DNA from: JBCCQL01 sp039414355
GTDB taxonomy: Bacteria > Planctomycetota > Planctomycetia > Pirellulales > Lacipirellulaceae
Length of the DNA stretch: 64,000 nt
Assembly (NCBI GenBank): GCA_039414355.1
Contig: JBCDJN010000009.1
Location: forward strand, 1-64,000
Direction: 5' to 3'
The notes below the pieces were generated by a model. The model saw only the letters and a program-made list of their open reading frames with translations, was not told the DNA's origin and searched no databases. The translations under genes were made by a program, and so were the position numbers. This document shows positions 8,064-17,026 of this stretch, one piece after another; position 1 is the first letter of the stretch, and each line of letters starts with the position of its first letter.

Positions 8064-9410
8064 TTAGCGCTGCTGAGTCCCCTCACCCTCATTGCCGCTC
8101 CGCCGCGGCCCCTGCCCCGCCGCGGTCTGCGTGCCGGCAAGACACAGCAGCTTGGACTCGGTGCGGAGGTACAGCCGGCCGCCGGCGACCGCGGGCGAGG
8201 CGTGCGTTGGCTCGCCGAGGTCGTTGCGGGCGAGCACCTCGCAGCCCGCGGCGTCGATCCGTGCGAGCACGGCTTCGCCCGCGTTGGAAACGTTGAGCAC
8301 CACGCCGCCGCCCAGCGAAACGGGCGACGCGAAGAACTTGCCGCCGATGCGCTCTTCCCACAACACCTTGCCCGTGGCGGCGTCGGCGGCGGCTAGCGTG
8401 CCGCGGTCGTGCCACAGAACCAGCAGTTCCCCAATCACGAGCGGCGTGGGCACGTACGGCACGCTGCGTCGCATGCGGTAGGCCTCGGTCGGCGTGCCGC
8501 CATCCAGCCGCACGGCGACCAGTTGCTTGCCGCCGCCACCGCCGCCGCAGGCGCCGAGCACCAGCACGCCGCCGTCGCCCTCGGCCTGCACCGGCGAGCT
8601 CACGCAGCGGGCGGGGAAGACCTCCGGCAGGCGCCAGAGCGACTCGCCCGTCGCCGGGTCCAGACCGGCCATCCCAGCCGCCTTGCTCTGGGTGACTAAG
8701 ACGCGCCGGCCGCCGGCGGTGGTGAGCAGCGGCGTGGCGTACGCGGACTTGTCGCCCGCGGGACGTTCGGCCCGCCAGGCAATCTCGCCCGTCGCCGCGT
8801 CGAGGGCGATGATCGAACTCTCCTGCGTGTGATCGTCCGCCAGGTAGACGATGCCCTCGTCCACCACCGGCGAGCAGGCGAAGCCGTGACTGCTGATGTA
8901 GGGTCCGAGCGGTCGTCGCCAAAGCTCCTCGCCCGCGTGCGAGTACGCGGCGCAGTAAACGCCATCGGGCGTGGCGCCGGTGAGGTAGACGCGCTCGTCG
9001 TCCAGCGCCGGGGTCGTCGACGCGTAGCTGTTCATCGCGTGCAGATGACGCTCTCCGCCGGGCTGGCGGCGGCGCCACTCCTCGGCGCCGGTTGCCGCGT
9101 CGAGCGCGACCAGCTCCGATTCGCCCGTCGCGGGGTCGCCGGTGGTTGCGAAGACCTTTCCGCCGCCAAGCACGGGCGACCCGTGACCAACACCGCCCAA
9201 CTCGGTCTGCCACAGGTAGCTGGCGTCCGTCCATTCGCTGGCGAGCCCCGGCGCTGCGCCTTCGCCGGCGGCGTCGGGTCCGCGGAAGCGCGGCCATTCC
9301 GGCTCGGCGCCCGCGCTCACCACCAGTCCGGTGACGAGCAGCAGCGAAGCGGCCAAGATTCGCCGCTCGGCAGCGAACCCCTTTGGAGACGTGTTATCAG
9401 ATCGGGACAT
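8064..9410 (-). CDS. Exported PQQ-type beta-propeller (BamB-like) protein
   Basis: 448 residues. A signal peptide (about 1-35) is followed by the planctomycete-typical WPRFRGPDAAGEG start and then repeated PQQ-propeller blades of the form LVALDAATGAEEW, IIALDAATGEIAW and LAAADAATGKVLW. This points to an eight-bladed propeller in the periplasm or cell surface. Such proteins are often annotated as outer-membrane biogenesis protein BamB or PQQ enzymes, but there is no sign of a dehydrogenase active site. A poly-Gly run (GACGGGGGGK) sits in one loop. It is the first gene of the leftward cluster with the ligase-like and DUF971 genes. Confidence 0.85.
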   Translation of the reverse strand: MSRSDNTSPKGFAAERRILAASLLLVTGLVVSAGAEPEWPRFRGPDAAGEGAAPGLASEWTDASYLWQTELGGVGHGSPVLGGGKVFATTGDPATGESELVALDAATGAEEWRRRQPGGERHLHAMNSYASTTPALDDERVYLTGATPDGVYCAAYSHAGEELWRRPLGPYISSHGFACSPVVDEGIVYLADDHTQESSIIALDAATGEIAWRAERPAGDKSAYATPLLTTAGGRRVLVTQSKAAGMAGLDPATGESLWRLPEVFPARCVSSPVQAEGDGGVLVLGACGGGGGGKQLVAVRLDGGTPTEAYRMRRSVPYVPTPLVIGELLVLWHDRGTLAAADAATGKVLWEERIGGKFFASPVSLGGGVVLNVSNAGEAVLARIDAAGCEVLARNDLGEPTHASPAVAGGRLYLRTESKLLCLAGTQTAAGQGPRRSGNEGEGTQQR

Positions 9411-9571
9411 CGGTGGCGTCCGGAGTGCGGTTTGGGTTGATCGGCGGATGGTACACCATTTCTCGCCGCCCGCCGATCATTGACCAACCAATCCGCCGCG
9501 GCGAAGATGCCCCGCGCCTTGTCAGTCGGACGTGCTCACGCCGACGATTCGTATTCCTGGGAGACTGTGTG

Positions 9572-10249
9572 ATGGACGCCCGTTTCGCCCTCGCTGCCAC
9601 GCTGACGGTTCTAATCGCCTTGGTTGCCGCGCCGGGTGTGCTGGCACAAGAGGAAGGCGGACCGCCGACGGCGCCGCCCTTTGAGCCACCGGCGGATGCC
9701 GGCGTCGCGGGGCCGAACGTAGAAATCCCCGAAGCAGACGCGGGCCCCTCGATGGCCGAGCGGCTGGAGTCGGCCACGGAGACCGCCGCCGACGCCGCGG
9801 AGAAAGCGGGCGAGAAGATCGACGAGGTCGCCAAGCAGATCGACGCCGACGCGGAGGCGCAGAAGGTCAAAGACAGCGTCCTCAAGCCCATCTATCAACT
9901 CGCCGAGGCGATCAGCTTCTCCGCGTTCCACTGGGTGGCGTTCACGCTGATGACCGCCGGCGTGGTGAGCTTCGGCCTGCAGTTGGTCTTGGGCAAACTC
10001 GTCGTGCTCAGCAAGATGGGCCTAAGCATCACCGAGATCCTGGGCGACGCGCTCGGCCTGGCGATCAGCCTCATCGGCTTGGTGCTGACCACGCAGGCGG
10101 CGACCGAGAACTCGCAGTTCACCGAGAGCGCGTTCAGCGTCCTCTCTGCCACGGTGCTCGGACTGATGGTCGGCTTCTTGTTCTACCTTTGGGGCCAGCG
10201 GCAGGAGCTGCAAGCCGTGAAGGGGCGGAGCGCGAAGAAGGAAGACTGA
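9572..10249 (+). CDS. Small membrane protein with signal peptide and three helices
   Basis: 225 residues, family not recognised. A signal peptide (about 1-25, ending VLAQ) is followed by a Pro/Ala-rich acidic segment, an amphipathic helix rich in Ala, Glu and Lys (about 60-105), and three hydrophobic helices in the C-terminal half (around 115-135, 145-170 and 185-207). The tail is basic (RSAKKED). ATG at 9572 was chosen because the signal peptide begins there. It diverges from the PQQ-propeller gene. No function can be assigned. Confidence 0.75.
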   Translation: MDARFALAATLTVLIALVAAPGVLAQEEGGPPTAPPFEPPADAGVAGPNVEIPEADAGPSMAERLESATETAADAAEKAGEKIDEVAKQIDADAEAQKVKDSVLKPIYQLAEAISFSAFHWVAFTLMTAGVVSFGLQLVLGKLVVLSKMGLSITEILGDALGLAISLIGLVLTTQAATENSQFTESAFSVLSATVLGLMVGFLFYLWGQRQELQAVKGRSAKKED

Positions 10250-10455
10250 GCCCGCGTGTGCCGCAAGGGGCGGGCGAAAGACCGGCGGGCTGCACCAACG
10301 GTTTCCGGTTTGTCAATAATCCTGTCCAAAAGTTTGCAAGTAAGTGGCCGCTGCCGTAAGCTGAACCACCGTGGGATGGACCGCACTCCCCACCTCTTCG
10401 ATTGCGCACGATCCCTCGCGCATCCACTTGGCACTGCATCTGGAGTGAAAGCCTA

Positions 10456-11097
10456 ATGATCACGAGACCTGCTGCGCCCGCAGCGGCGCTAGCCACGCTG
10501 CTTCTACTGCCCGCCCTGACGCCGACGGCCCGCGGCCTCGAGCTGCTCGACTTCTTCACCGAACTGCCTTCGACCGGCGCCCTGCTGGGCGACTCAACGC
10601 TGGGCAACGGCTGGATGCTCGACCTGGAGTTCCAAAACACCTCGGGCTTCCCGATTGTGATCGAGAGCGTCGCCCCCGGGCCGATTGTCGATCCCAGCTC
10701 TCTCGGCTTCCCGGACCTCGAGCCGGCGAATGCCGACCTGGCCCGCGCCGCGTTGGAGACGGCCAACCCCGGCTTCGCCGCGTACGCCGCCGCCCAGGTT
10801 GCGGGTCTCAATCCGCCCGACAAGAACTGGACTTTCTACAGCCTCACCACTCCGCCCGTGGCGCCGTTCACGATTGCCCCCGGCGGCAGCCTGGACCTCG
10901 ACCTGGTGATTCGGCACGACGAGCTCGGCCCCGACTTCACAGCGCCGTTCGGCGGACCGATCACGGTCCCTCAGGTCAACGCCGCCGGCGAAGCGGTTTT
11001 TGTCTACGACATCGATTTCCGCGTCGTGCCCGAGCCGGCGTCGCTCGCGCTGCTGCTCCCCGCCGCGGCGATGCTCGCGCGTCGGCGGCTGCGTTAG
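10456..11097 (+). CDS. PEP-CTERM sorted exported protein
   Basis: 213 residues with a signal peptide (about 1-30) and a C-terminal exosortase sorting tail: VVPEPASLALLLPAAAMLA then RRRLR. The central domain is beta-rich and contains no recognised catalytic motif. ATG at 10456 begins the signal peptide. A strong intrinsic terminator follows the gene. This is the second PEP-CTERM protein in the window; the two share only the sorting signal. Confidence 0.85.
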   Translation: MITRPAAPAAALATLLLLPALTPTARGLELLDFFTELPSTGALLGDSTLGNGWMLDLEFQNTSGFPIVIESVAPGPIVDPSSLGFPDLEPANADLARAALETANPGFAAYAAAQVAGLNPPDKNWTFYSLTTPPVAPFTIAPGGSLDLDLVIRHDELGPDFTAPFGGPITVPQVNAAGEAVFVYDIDFRVVPEPASLALLLPAAAMLARRRLR

Positions 11098-11122
11098 TCT
11101 TACAACCATCGCAACCACCCTC

Positions 11123-11163
11123 ACCGGTCGGTCGCCTTAGCAGTGGCCGGCCGGTTGCTTTTT
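11123..11163 (+). terminator. Intrinsic terminator after the PEP-CTERM gene
   Basis: ACCGGTCGGTC (11123-11133) pairs with GGCCGGCCGGT (11145-11155), giving an 11-bp stem with two G-U pairs and an 11-base loop. TGC and then five T residues (11159-11163) follow. Position, 26 bases after the stop codon, fits termination of the gene ending at 11097. Confidence 0.65.
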
Positions 11164-11232
11164 GCGCCGAGCGGACCAAGCGAGGAAAGCGTCGTAGCCT
11201 TGCGTGGATGTTTCTCGACGCGAGGGCTGCCG

Positions 11233-14200
11233 ATGCGTTTTCTCAGTGACTTGTTCCCGGTCGCGGCCCTCGGGCTGTTGCTTGCGCAGGCCGCGATAGG
11301 GCAGCAAGTGTCGCTGGTCTACGACGGCGACGCGACCGACACCGAAGCGTACGGCACCGGCAGCATCTCGCCCGAAACCAACGCCCGCCGCGACGCCATT
11401 GAGCGGATGGGTTTCCCGGTGCGCATCGAGAACCCCAACAACAGCGACAGCTGGTTCGATACCTACGGCGGCACGCTCTACGACGTGCTCTACATCGGCA
11501 ACGAGGCCGACGCCACGGCACTCGCCGACAAGATCCGCGGGCACGGCGCCCCGGTCCTCTCTGAACTCACGGCGATGGACGACAACCTGGGCTTCGCGGT
11601 TTCGGAGGGCACGGCGACGGCCGGCGATTGGATCAACCTTCAGTCGAACGCCCTGTCAATAACGTCCGCCTTTCCAACCGGCGCGTTGACGGTCTACTCC
11701 TCCTCGCAGCCGATCGGCCTCCTGTCCGGCTCGGTCGCGGCCGGCTACACGCGGCTCGCCACGAAGGACGGTTACGAGTGCCTGGGCGTTGTCGAAGCGG
11801 GCGGCACGCTCGCCAACACCATCGATAGCAACTCAACGGCGCCGCACCGGTTAGTACGCCTGCCGTTTGGCGGCGCCGGGTTCGACTGGCGCGAAGTCAC
11901 CAGCGACGGCCTGGAACTGCTGGAGCAGTCCATCCTCTGGGCAACCGCCAGCACCTACACGCCCAGCGGCGCGCTCGGCACGTGCCTGATGCTGACCGAC
12001 GAAGACGGCACGCTTAGCGACCAAGAGACGTTTCGTGTTCGCCGATTGCAGTGCGACGGCTGGACCGTGGTGACGCTGTGGGACGGTGAGACCCAGACCA
12101 ACTACGACACCGCCGTGGCGGCGGCCGATGTGGTGTACATCCCCGCCACCTGCGACGCGACCGATGTTGCCGACAAGCTCCGCACCGCGGCGTGCGGCGT
12201 GGTGTTTGAGAATCGGCTGCTGGACGACAACTTCGGCGTCTCCACGATCGACGGGTCGGTGAGCAACACGGCCGGCGTGGTGATCGAGGACCGAGACCAT
12301 GTGATCACCGGCAACTTCTACGTGGGCGACTACCGCGAGTGCTTCGAGTACTTCCGGTACACCAACAACGACTGGCCGGCCGAGGACCAGCCGTTTGGCC
12401 GCGTGCAGGGAACGCTCGCAACTAGCGCCCGAGTGCTGGCGACCCGCTGGGACGATCCCGTGCTGGTGACGCTGGAAGCCGGCGACACGCTGGCCAACAA
12501 CGTGAGCGGCAACGCCACCGCCGCCGGCCGCCGGGTTCGGCTTCCGTGGACCGACGACTCGCTCGACTTCACCTACCTCCGGTCTTGGAACGCCGGCACG
12601 CAGATCTGGCGGCAGTCTCTCGTCTGGGCGGCCGGTTCGGCGTCGGGCGGTTTGATCGCTCATTACAAGCTCGACGAGACCAGCGGCACGACCGCCGTCG
12701 ACAGCTCTGGCAACGGCTACGACGGTGAATACATGGGCGCCGTGACGCTCGGCGTCACCCCCGCCCAACGCGTGCGTGCGGCAAACTTCGACGTCTCCGG
12801 GGATCACATCTATGAGGACGCCAACAGCGACTTCGAGAACTTGTCGCAGGGCGACTTTTCGATCGCCTTCTGGGTGAACCCCGCGGCCACGTCCGGCGGC
12901 ACGTGGCGGAACCTGCTGCACATCGGCGGCGCCGACGCCAACGATCGCGGCCCGCTCATCATGCTCAACCCCACTCTCGAGCGGATGTATTGTTGGATGA
13001 GCACCACGGCCATACCGACCGGCACGGGCGGGTACTCCAACGCCCACGTTCGCAACGGCGAGTGGAGCCACGTCGCTTTTGTTAAGGCGGGGCAGTACGG
13101 GCAGTGGTACATAAACGGCGAGTTCTCCAACGCGGTCACGATCAACGGTGAGCCGCTGGCAACCGCCGGTCAACTGCGGATCGGCAGCTCAGGCTGGTGG
13201 GATGCGCCCAACGCGGACCTAGACGACGTGCGGATCTACAACCGCGCCATCTCCGGAGACGATGTAGCGAAGCTGCACGCGGACCTGGTCCTGCACTACA
13301 CGCTCGACGAGACGTCCGGCTCCACCGCGACGGACAGCAGCGTGTTCAAGAACGACGGGGCTATCGTTGGCGGGCCGACCCTCGGCGCCGCGGGGGCGGT
13401 TGACAGCGGCTACGAGTTCGACGGCAACGGCGGTCAGTACGTTGAGAGCGGGCCCGACGAAGCGCACGAGTTGACGGACATGACCCTTGCCGCTTGGGTC
13501 TACATACCCGACTCGATCCCGAGTGGTTGGCGCACCATCGTTGAGCACGGGAGGTACACCAACAACTGGTACGGCTTGTGGCAGAGTGCGACGGGGAACA
13601 CGTTCCATTTTCGCTGGGGGAACTCGGGGACACCCTATTCCGCCGACTCTGTGACGACCGTTTCGGCCGATCGCTGGTACCACGTCGCGGGCAGCTACGA
13701 TTTCACTTCTGGCGTCGCCAAGCTCTACGTCAATGGGCAGCTTGACAGTCAACACAGCAGTACGACATCTCCGATACCAACCAGCTCCGTAGTACGCGTG
13801 GGCGCGGTGTCGAGTAATGCTGAGCACTTCAAGGGCCGTATCGACGATGTCCGAATCTACCGTCGCGTTCTCACCGACACCGAGATCTTCGAACTCGGCG
13901 GCAACGGCTTGCAGCTCCACCTAGCGTTCGACGAGTCGTCTGGAACCGTAGCCGCTGACAGCTCGCCCTACGGCAACGACGCCAGCACCTCAGCAGGCGC
14001 TCCCGGGCCGGTTGCCGCGGTCGTCTACAACGGGCGAGCCTTCGACGGCGTCGACGACGTCATGGCGACCGACTCAGACTTCGAGCCTCCGGCCACCGGC
14101 GCCGTCGCCTTCTGGATGCGACGCACGACCACACCCACCGGCATGGAGCGGCTCTTCGGCCTCGGCGGTGATTGGGAGGTGAGGCAGGAATCCGGCGGCA

Positions 14201-15804
14201 TACTGGTCTTCGACCTCGGGATCTCGCCCTACATCGGTTACGACGACTTCAGAACGAACGACCCCGTCGCCATCAACGGGCGGTGGCTCCACGTCGTGGC
14301 TAACTTCAACGCCGATGACGACACCTACGAGATCTACCTCGACGGCGAGCTCCACCGCTCCGATACCCACTACCGGGACATGATCGCCCAGTCGGCCGGG
14401 GTGCTGTCCATTGGCGACCGGACCGGCGCCGGTGAACCTTATGCCGGAGAGCTCGACGATCTGCGGGTCTACAACCGCGAGCTCACCGCCAAAGAAGTCG
14501 CCCATATCTACGGGCTGATCGGCCACTGGCGGCTGGATGAATCAACCGGAACGACAACCGCCGTTGACGAGACGGCCTACGGCCATGACGGTACCTACGA
14601 CCGTACGCCGGAGCTGGACCAGGAGGGCCCCTACCCCAGCGGGGTTGTCGCCACGGCCGCGCGGTTCAACTACGGCGACTACGTAATCATCGACAACGCC
14701 GAGCACCTTGAGGTCGGCAAGGACGACGCCGACTTCACCGTCGCCTACTGGCTCAAGCTCAACAACGACCACTCCGGTAGCTGGCGGGAGATCGTCAAGA
14801 AGCACCACAATGGCCGCGAGCGGACCTTTGGCATGTGGCTGCGGCCGAGCGACAACCGCCTTTATCCCCGCATCTCCACCACTTACTCGTGGGACGAGGG
14901 AACCAACTCGTCTACTTATCTCGATGTCGGCCGTTGGTACCACGTTGCCTATGTCAAGCAGGGTGACAAGCTCTACCTGTATGTCGACGGCAAGCTCGAC
15001 GCCACTGACGACTTACTGGGCGAAGTCTACAGCAACGACGGTGACATCCACCTCGGCGTCCGCGGCACGACCTGGCAGCACGATGTCTCCCTCGACGATT
15101 TCCGCATCTACTCCCGCGCGCTCAATCAATGGGAAGTCGCCACGCTGCACGGCCTGGTCGGCCAGTGGCTGCTGGATGAGACCAGCGGAACCGTCGCGAC
15201 CGACTCAAGCGGCATGAAGCGTGACGGCACTTACCTGGGCGACATGAACCTGGGCGCCCAGGCCGGCCCGACCGACGGCGTGAGCGTCGCCCACTTCGAC
15301 GGCTACGACGATTCCGTGCTGCTCCCCGAGTTCTACGACGACTTCACCAGCGGCTGCACCCTGTCGTTTTGGGCTCGCCCCACGGAGACCGACGCGCGGG
15401 CCGCCTTTGTCGAGCTGTCCGAAGGGAACTCGAACCACCTCCGCGTCGGCCGCAAAGACGCCGGCAGCACGCTCCAGATTGAGCTGGGCAACACGCAGAC
15501 CGTTGGCAAGATCTACAACAACGCCTGGCGGCACTACGTTGTCTCTGCCGACGACACGGGCAAGATGACCCTGTACATCGACGGCGCTTTGATCAGCACC
15601 AGCAGCGGCGCCTTGCCGGCGGACGTGCATCGGACCACCAACGCCATCGGCAGCAGCGACAAATCCTCCAGCTCGCTCTTCACGGGGCAGATGTACGACG
15701 TCCGCGTGTACAACCGCCCGGTAAGCATCGACGAGGCAACAGCCCTCTACTACGGCGAGACGGTCAGCGGCCTGCGGATCATCCGTTGGGTAGAGGTACG
15801 GTGA
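11233..15804 (+). CDS. Exported multi-LamG (jellyroll) surface protein
   Basis: 1523 residues. The signal peptide (about 1-24) is followed by two tandem copies of a domain I do not recognise (about 25-240 and 245-470). Both copies contain a VLYIGNEAD or VVYIPATCD strand and end in an EQSILWA or RQSLVWA motif. Five LamG/concanavalin-like jellyrolls follow, starting near nucleotides 12652, 13287, 13909, 14515 and 15157, each opening with a pattern like HYKLDETSG and ending with DDVRIYNRA. LamG domains bind glycans or proteins, so this is probably an extracellular adhesin or matrix protein. No PEP-CTERM tail or membrane anchor is seen. ATG at 11233 starts the signal peptide. Confidence 0.85.
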   Translation: MRFLSDLFPVAALGLLLAQAAIGQQVSLVYDGDATDTEAYGTGSISPETNARRDAIERMGFPVRIENPNNSDSWFDTYGGTLYDVLYIGNEADATALADKIRGHGAPVLSELTAMDDNLGFAVSEGTATAGDWINLQSNALSITSAFPTGALTVYSSSQPIGLLSGSVAAGYTRLATKDGYECLGVVEAGGTLANTIDSNSTAPHRLVRLPFGGAGFDWREVTSDGLELLEQSILWATASTYTPSGALGTCLMLTDEDGTLSDQETFRVRRLQCDGWTVVTLWDGETQTNYDTAVAAADVVYIPATCDATDVADKLRTAACGVVFENRLLDDNFGVSTIDGSVSNTAGVVIEDRDHVITGNFYVGDYRECFEYFRYTNNDWPAEDQPFGRVQGTLATSARVLATRWDDPVLVTLEAGDTLANNVSGNATAAGRRVRLPWTDDSLDFTYLRSWNAGTQIWRQSLVWAAGSASGGLIAHYKLDETSGTTAVDSSGNGYDGEYMGAVTLGVTPAQRVRAANFDVSGDHIYEDANSDFENLSQGDFSIAFWVNPAATSGGTWRNLLHIGGADANDRGPLIMLNPTLERMYCWMSTTAIPTGTGGYSNAHVRNGEWSHVAFVKAGQYGQWYINGEFSNAVTINGEPLATAGQLRIGSSGWWDAPNADLDDVRIYNRAISGDDVAKLHADLVLHYTLDETSGSTATDSSVFKNDGAIVGGPTLGAAGAVDSGYEFDGNGGQYVESGPDEAHELTDMTLAAWVYIPDSIPSGWRTIVEHGRYTNNWYGLWQSATGNTFHFRWGNSGTPYSADSVTTVSADRWYHVAGSYDFTSGVAKLYVNGQLDSQHSSTTSPIPTSSVVRVGAVSSNAEHFKGRIDDVRIYRRVLTDTEIFELGGNGLQLHLAFDESSGTVAADSSPYGNDASTSAGAPGPVAAVVYNGRAFDGVDDVMATDSDFEPPATGAVAFWMRRTTTPTGMERLFGLGGDWEVRQESGGILVFDLGISPYIGYDDFRTNDPVAINGRWLHVVANFNADDDTYEIYLDGELHRSDTHYRDMIAQSAGVLSIGDRTGAGEPYAGELDDLRVYNRELTAKEVAHIYGLIGHWRLDESTGTTTAVDETAYGHDGTYDRTPELDQEGPYPSGVVATAARFNYGDYVIIDNAEHLEVGKDDADFTVAYWLKLNNDHSGSWREIVKKHHNGRERTFGMWLRPSDNRLYPRISTTYSWDEGTNSSTYLDVGRWYHVAYVKQGDKLYLYVDGKLDATDDLLGEVYSNDGDIHLGVRGTTWQHDVSLDDFRIYSRALNQWEVATLHGLVGQWLLDETSGTVATDSSGMKRDGTYLGDMNLGAQAGPTDGVSVAHFDGYDDSVLLPEFYDDFTSGCTLSFWARPTETDARAAFVELSEGNSNHLRVGRKDAGSTLQIELGNTQTVGKIYNNAWRHYVVSADDTGKMTLYIDGALISTSSGALPADVHRTTNAIGSSDKSSSSLFTGQMYDVRVYNRPVSIDEATALYYGETVSGLRIIRWVEVR

Positions 15805-15824
15805 GCGTGCCGGTTTGCGGGCGC

Positions 15825-15841
15825 TATAGCCCGTGGCTATA
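15825..15841. repeat. Short hairpin after the LamG gene
   Basis: TATAGCC (15825-15831) and GGCTATA (15835-15841) are perfect inverse copies around three bases, in the 110-base gap before the channel gene. It may be a weak terminator or a protein-binding palindrome. No T-tract follows. Confidence 0.35.
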
Positions 15842-15914
15842 TTGCTGCCGCCCGCCGGGGGCCGCCCGGGCCCGGGTTGCAAGCCTTGGCCGCACCTTCT
15901 GACCCGCCTGCCCG

Positions 15915-16823
15915 ATGACCGACAAGCTGAAGCAGATCGCCGAGTCCCAGCGGTTTCAGTTCTCGGTGCTGGGCGTCATCATCCTCGCCGCGGTGATCGT
16001 GGGCCTGGAGACCAGCCCGGGGATCGTCTCCCGCTACGGCGACCAGCTCCACCTGCTCAACGAGATCATCCTCTGGGTCTTCGTCGCCGAGGCGGCCATC
16101 AAGATGGCCGAGCACGGAACGCGGTTCTGGCGGTACTGTCTGGACCCGTGGAACGTCTTCGACTTCCTGGTCATCGCCGTCTGCTTCCTCCCCATCAACG
16201 CCCAGTACGCCGCCGTTCTGCGGCTGGCCCGGGTCTTCCGCGCCCTGCGGCTGGTGACCGCGGTGCCCAAGCTGCAGATCCTGGTCAACGCGCTGATCAA
16301 CAGCATCCCTTCCATGTCGTACGTGGGCATGCTGCTTTTTCTGCTGTTTTACGTTTACGGCGTGATGGGCGTGTTCCTGTTTCGCGACAACGACCCGGTG
16401 CACTTCCAGGACCTGCCCACCAGCATGCTCAGCCTGTTCCGTGTGGTGACGCAGGAAGACTGGACGGACGTGATGTACATCCAGATGTTCGGGTCCGACG
16501 TCTACGCCTACGACAACACCACCGGCATCACCCCCAAGCCCCATGGCAACTGGTGGCTCGGGATGGGGTTCTTCGTGTCGTTCGTCTTCCTCGGGACGAT
16601 GATCATGCTCAACCTGTTCATCGGCGTGATCCTCAACAGCATGGAAGAAGTGCAGAAGCGGCACGAGGAAGAGCTTGCGCTGCAGGCGGCCGCCGAGGGC
16701 AAAGCCGAAGACCCCCCGCCCCAGCAAACGTCCGCCGCAACCGGCGAGGCCTTCACCCGCATCGCCGATCGGCTCGACGAGCTCTCGTCCCGGCTGGACG
16801 CGATTCAGCAGCGGCTGGGCTGA
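15915..16823 (+). CDS. NaChBac-type voltage-gated cation channel, probably calcium-permeable
   Basis: 302 residues with the full single-repeat architecture: S1-S3, an S4 sensor with Arg at every third position (LRLARVFRALR), S5, a pore loop, S6 (ending MLNLFIGVILNSMEE) and a C-terminal coiled coil. Four subunits form the channel. The selectivity filter is T179-Q-E-D-W-T-D185. NaChBac-type sodium channels carry TLESW; the engineered calcium-selective CavAb carries TLDDWSD. The acidic residues here at 181, 182 and 185 fall at the CavAb positions, so calcium selectivity is a reasonable inference. The gene stands alone between the LamG and LysM genes. Confidence 0.9.
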   Translation: MTDKLKQIAESQRFQFSVLGVIILAAVIVGLETSPGIVSRYGDQLHLLNEIILWVFVAEAAIKMAEHGTRFWRYCLDPWNVFDFLVIAVCFLPINAQYAAVLRLARVFRALRLVTAVPKLQILVNALINSIPSMSYVGMLLFLLFYVYGVMGVFLFRDNDPVHFQDLPTSMLSLFRVVTQEDWTDVMYIQMFGSDVYAYDNTTGITPKPHGNWWLGMGFFVSFVFLGTMIMLNLFIGVILNSMEEVQKRHEEELALQAAAEGKAEDPPPQQTSAATGEAFTRIADRLDELSSRLDAIQQRLG

Positions 16824-17026
16824 AGGCGCAAAGCGCGCGTCGGCTACGCAAGATTCTCGGGAAAATTCCCAATGAGCACGCCCCGATTCTCTCCCGCGGG
16901 CGAATGAGTAGGGTCGGGCGGAATACGCGTGCTTGAAGCACCGGCCAGCAGCGAATCCACCTTGCGGCGACGACTCGCCGTGGCCTTAGCCGCGTACCGA
17001 TTCCAACTACCAAACGTAGGGCGAGC

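Noticed and set aside
6689..8296. Long rightward open frame over the ligase-like gene
   Set aside because: It is antisense to a gene with clear family motifs, is rich in His, Arg and Gly as expected from reading GC-rich DNA backwards, and matches no family.
10420..10456. Possible sigma-54 promoter (TTGGCAC) before the PEP-CTERM gene
   Set aside because: The -24-like TTGGCAC has no matching TTGC element at the right spacing, and it lies too close to the start codon.
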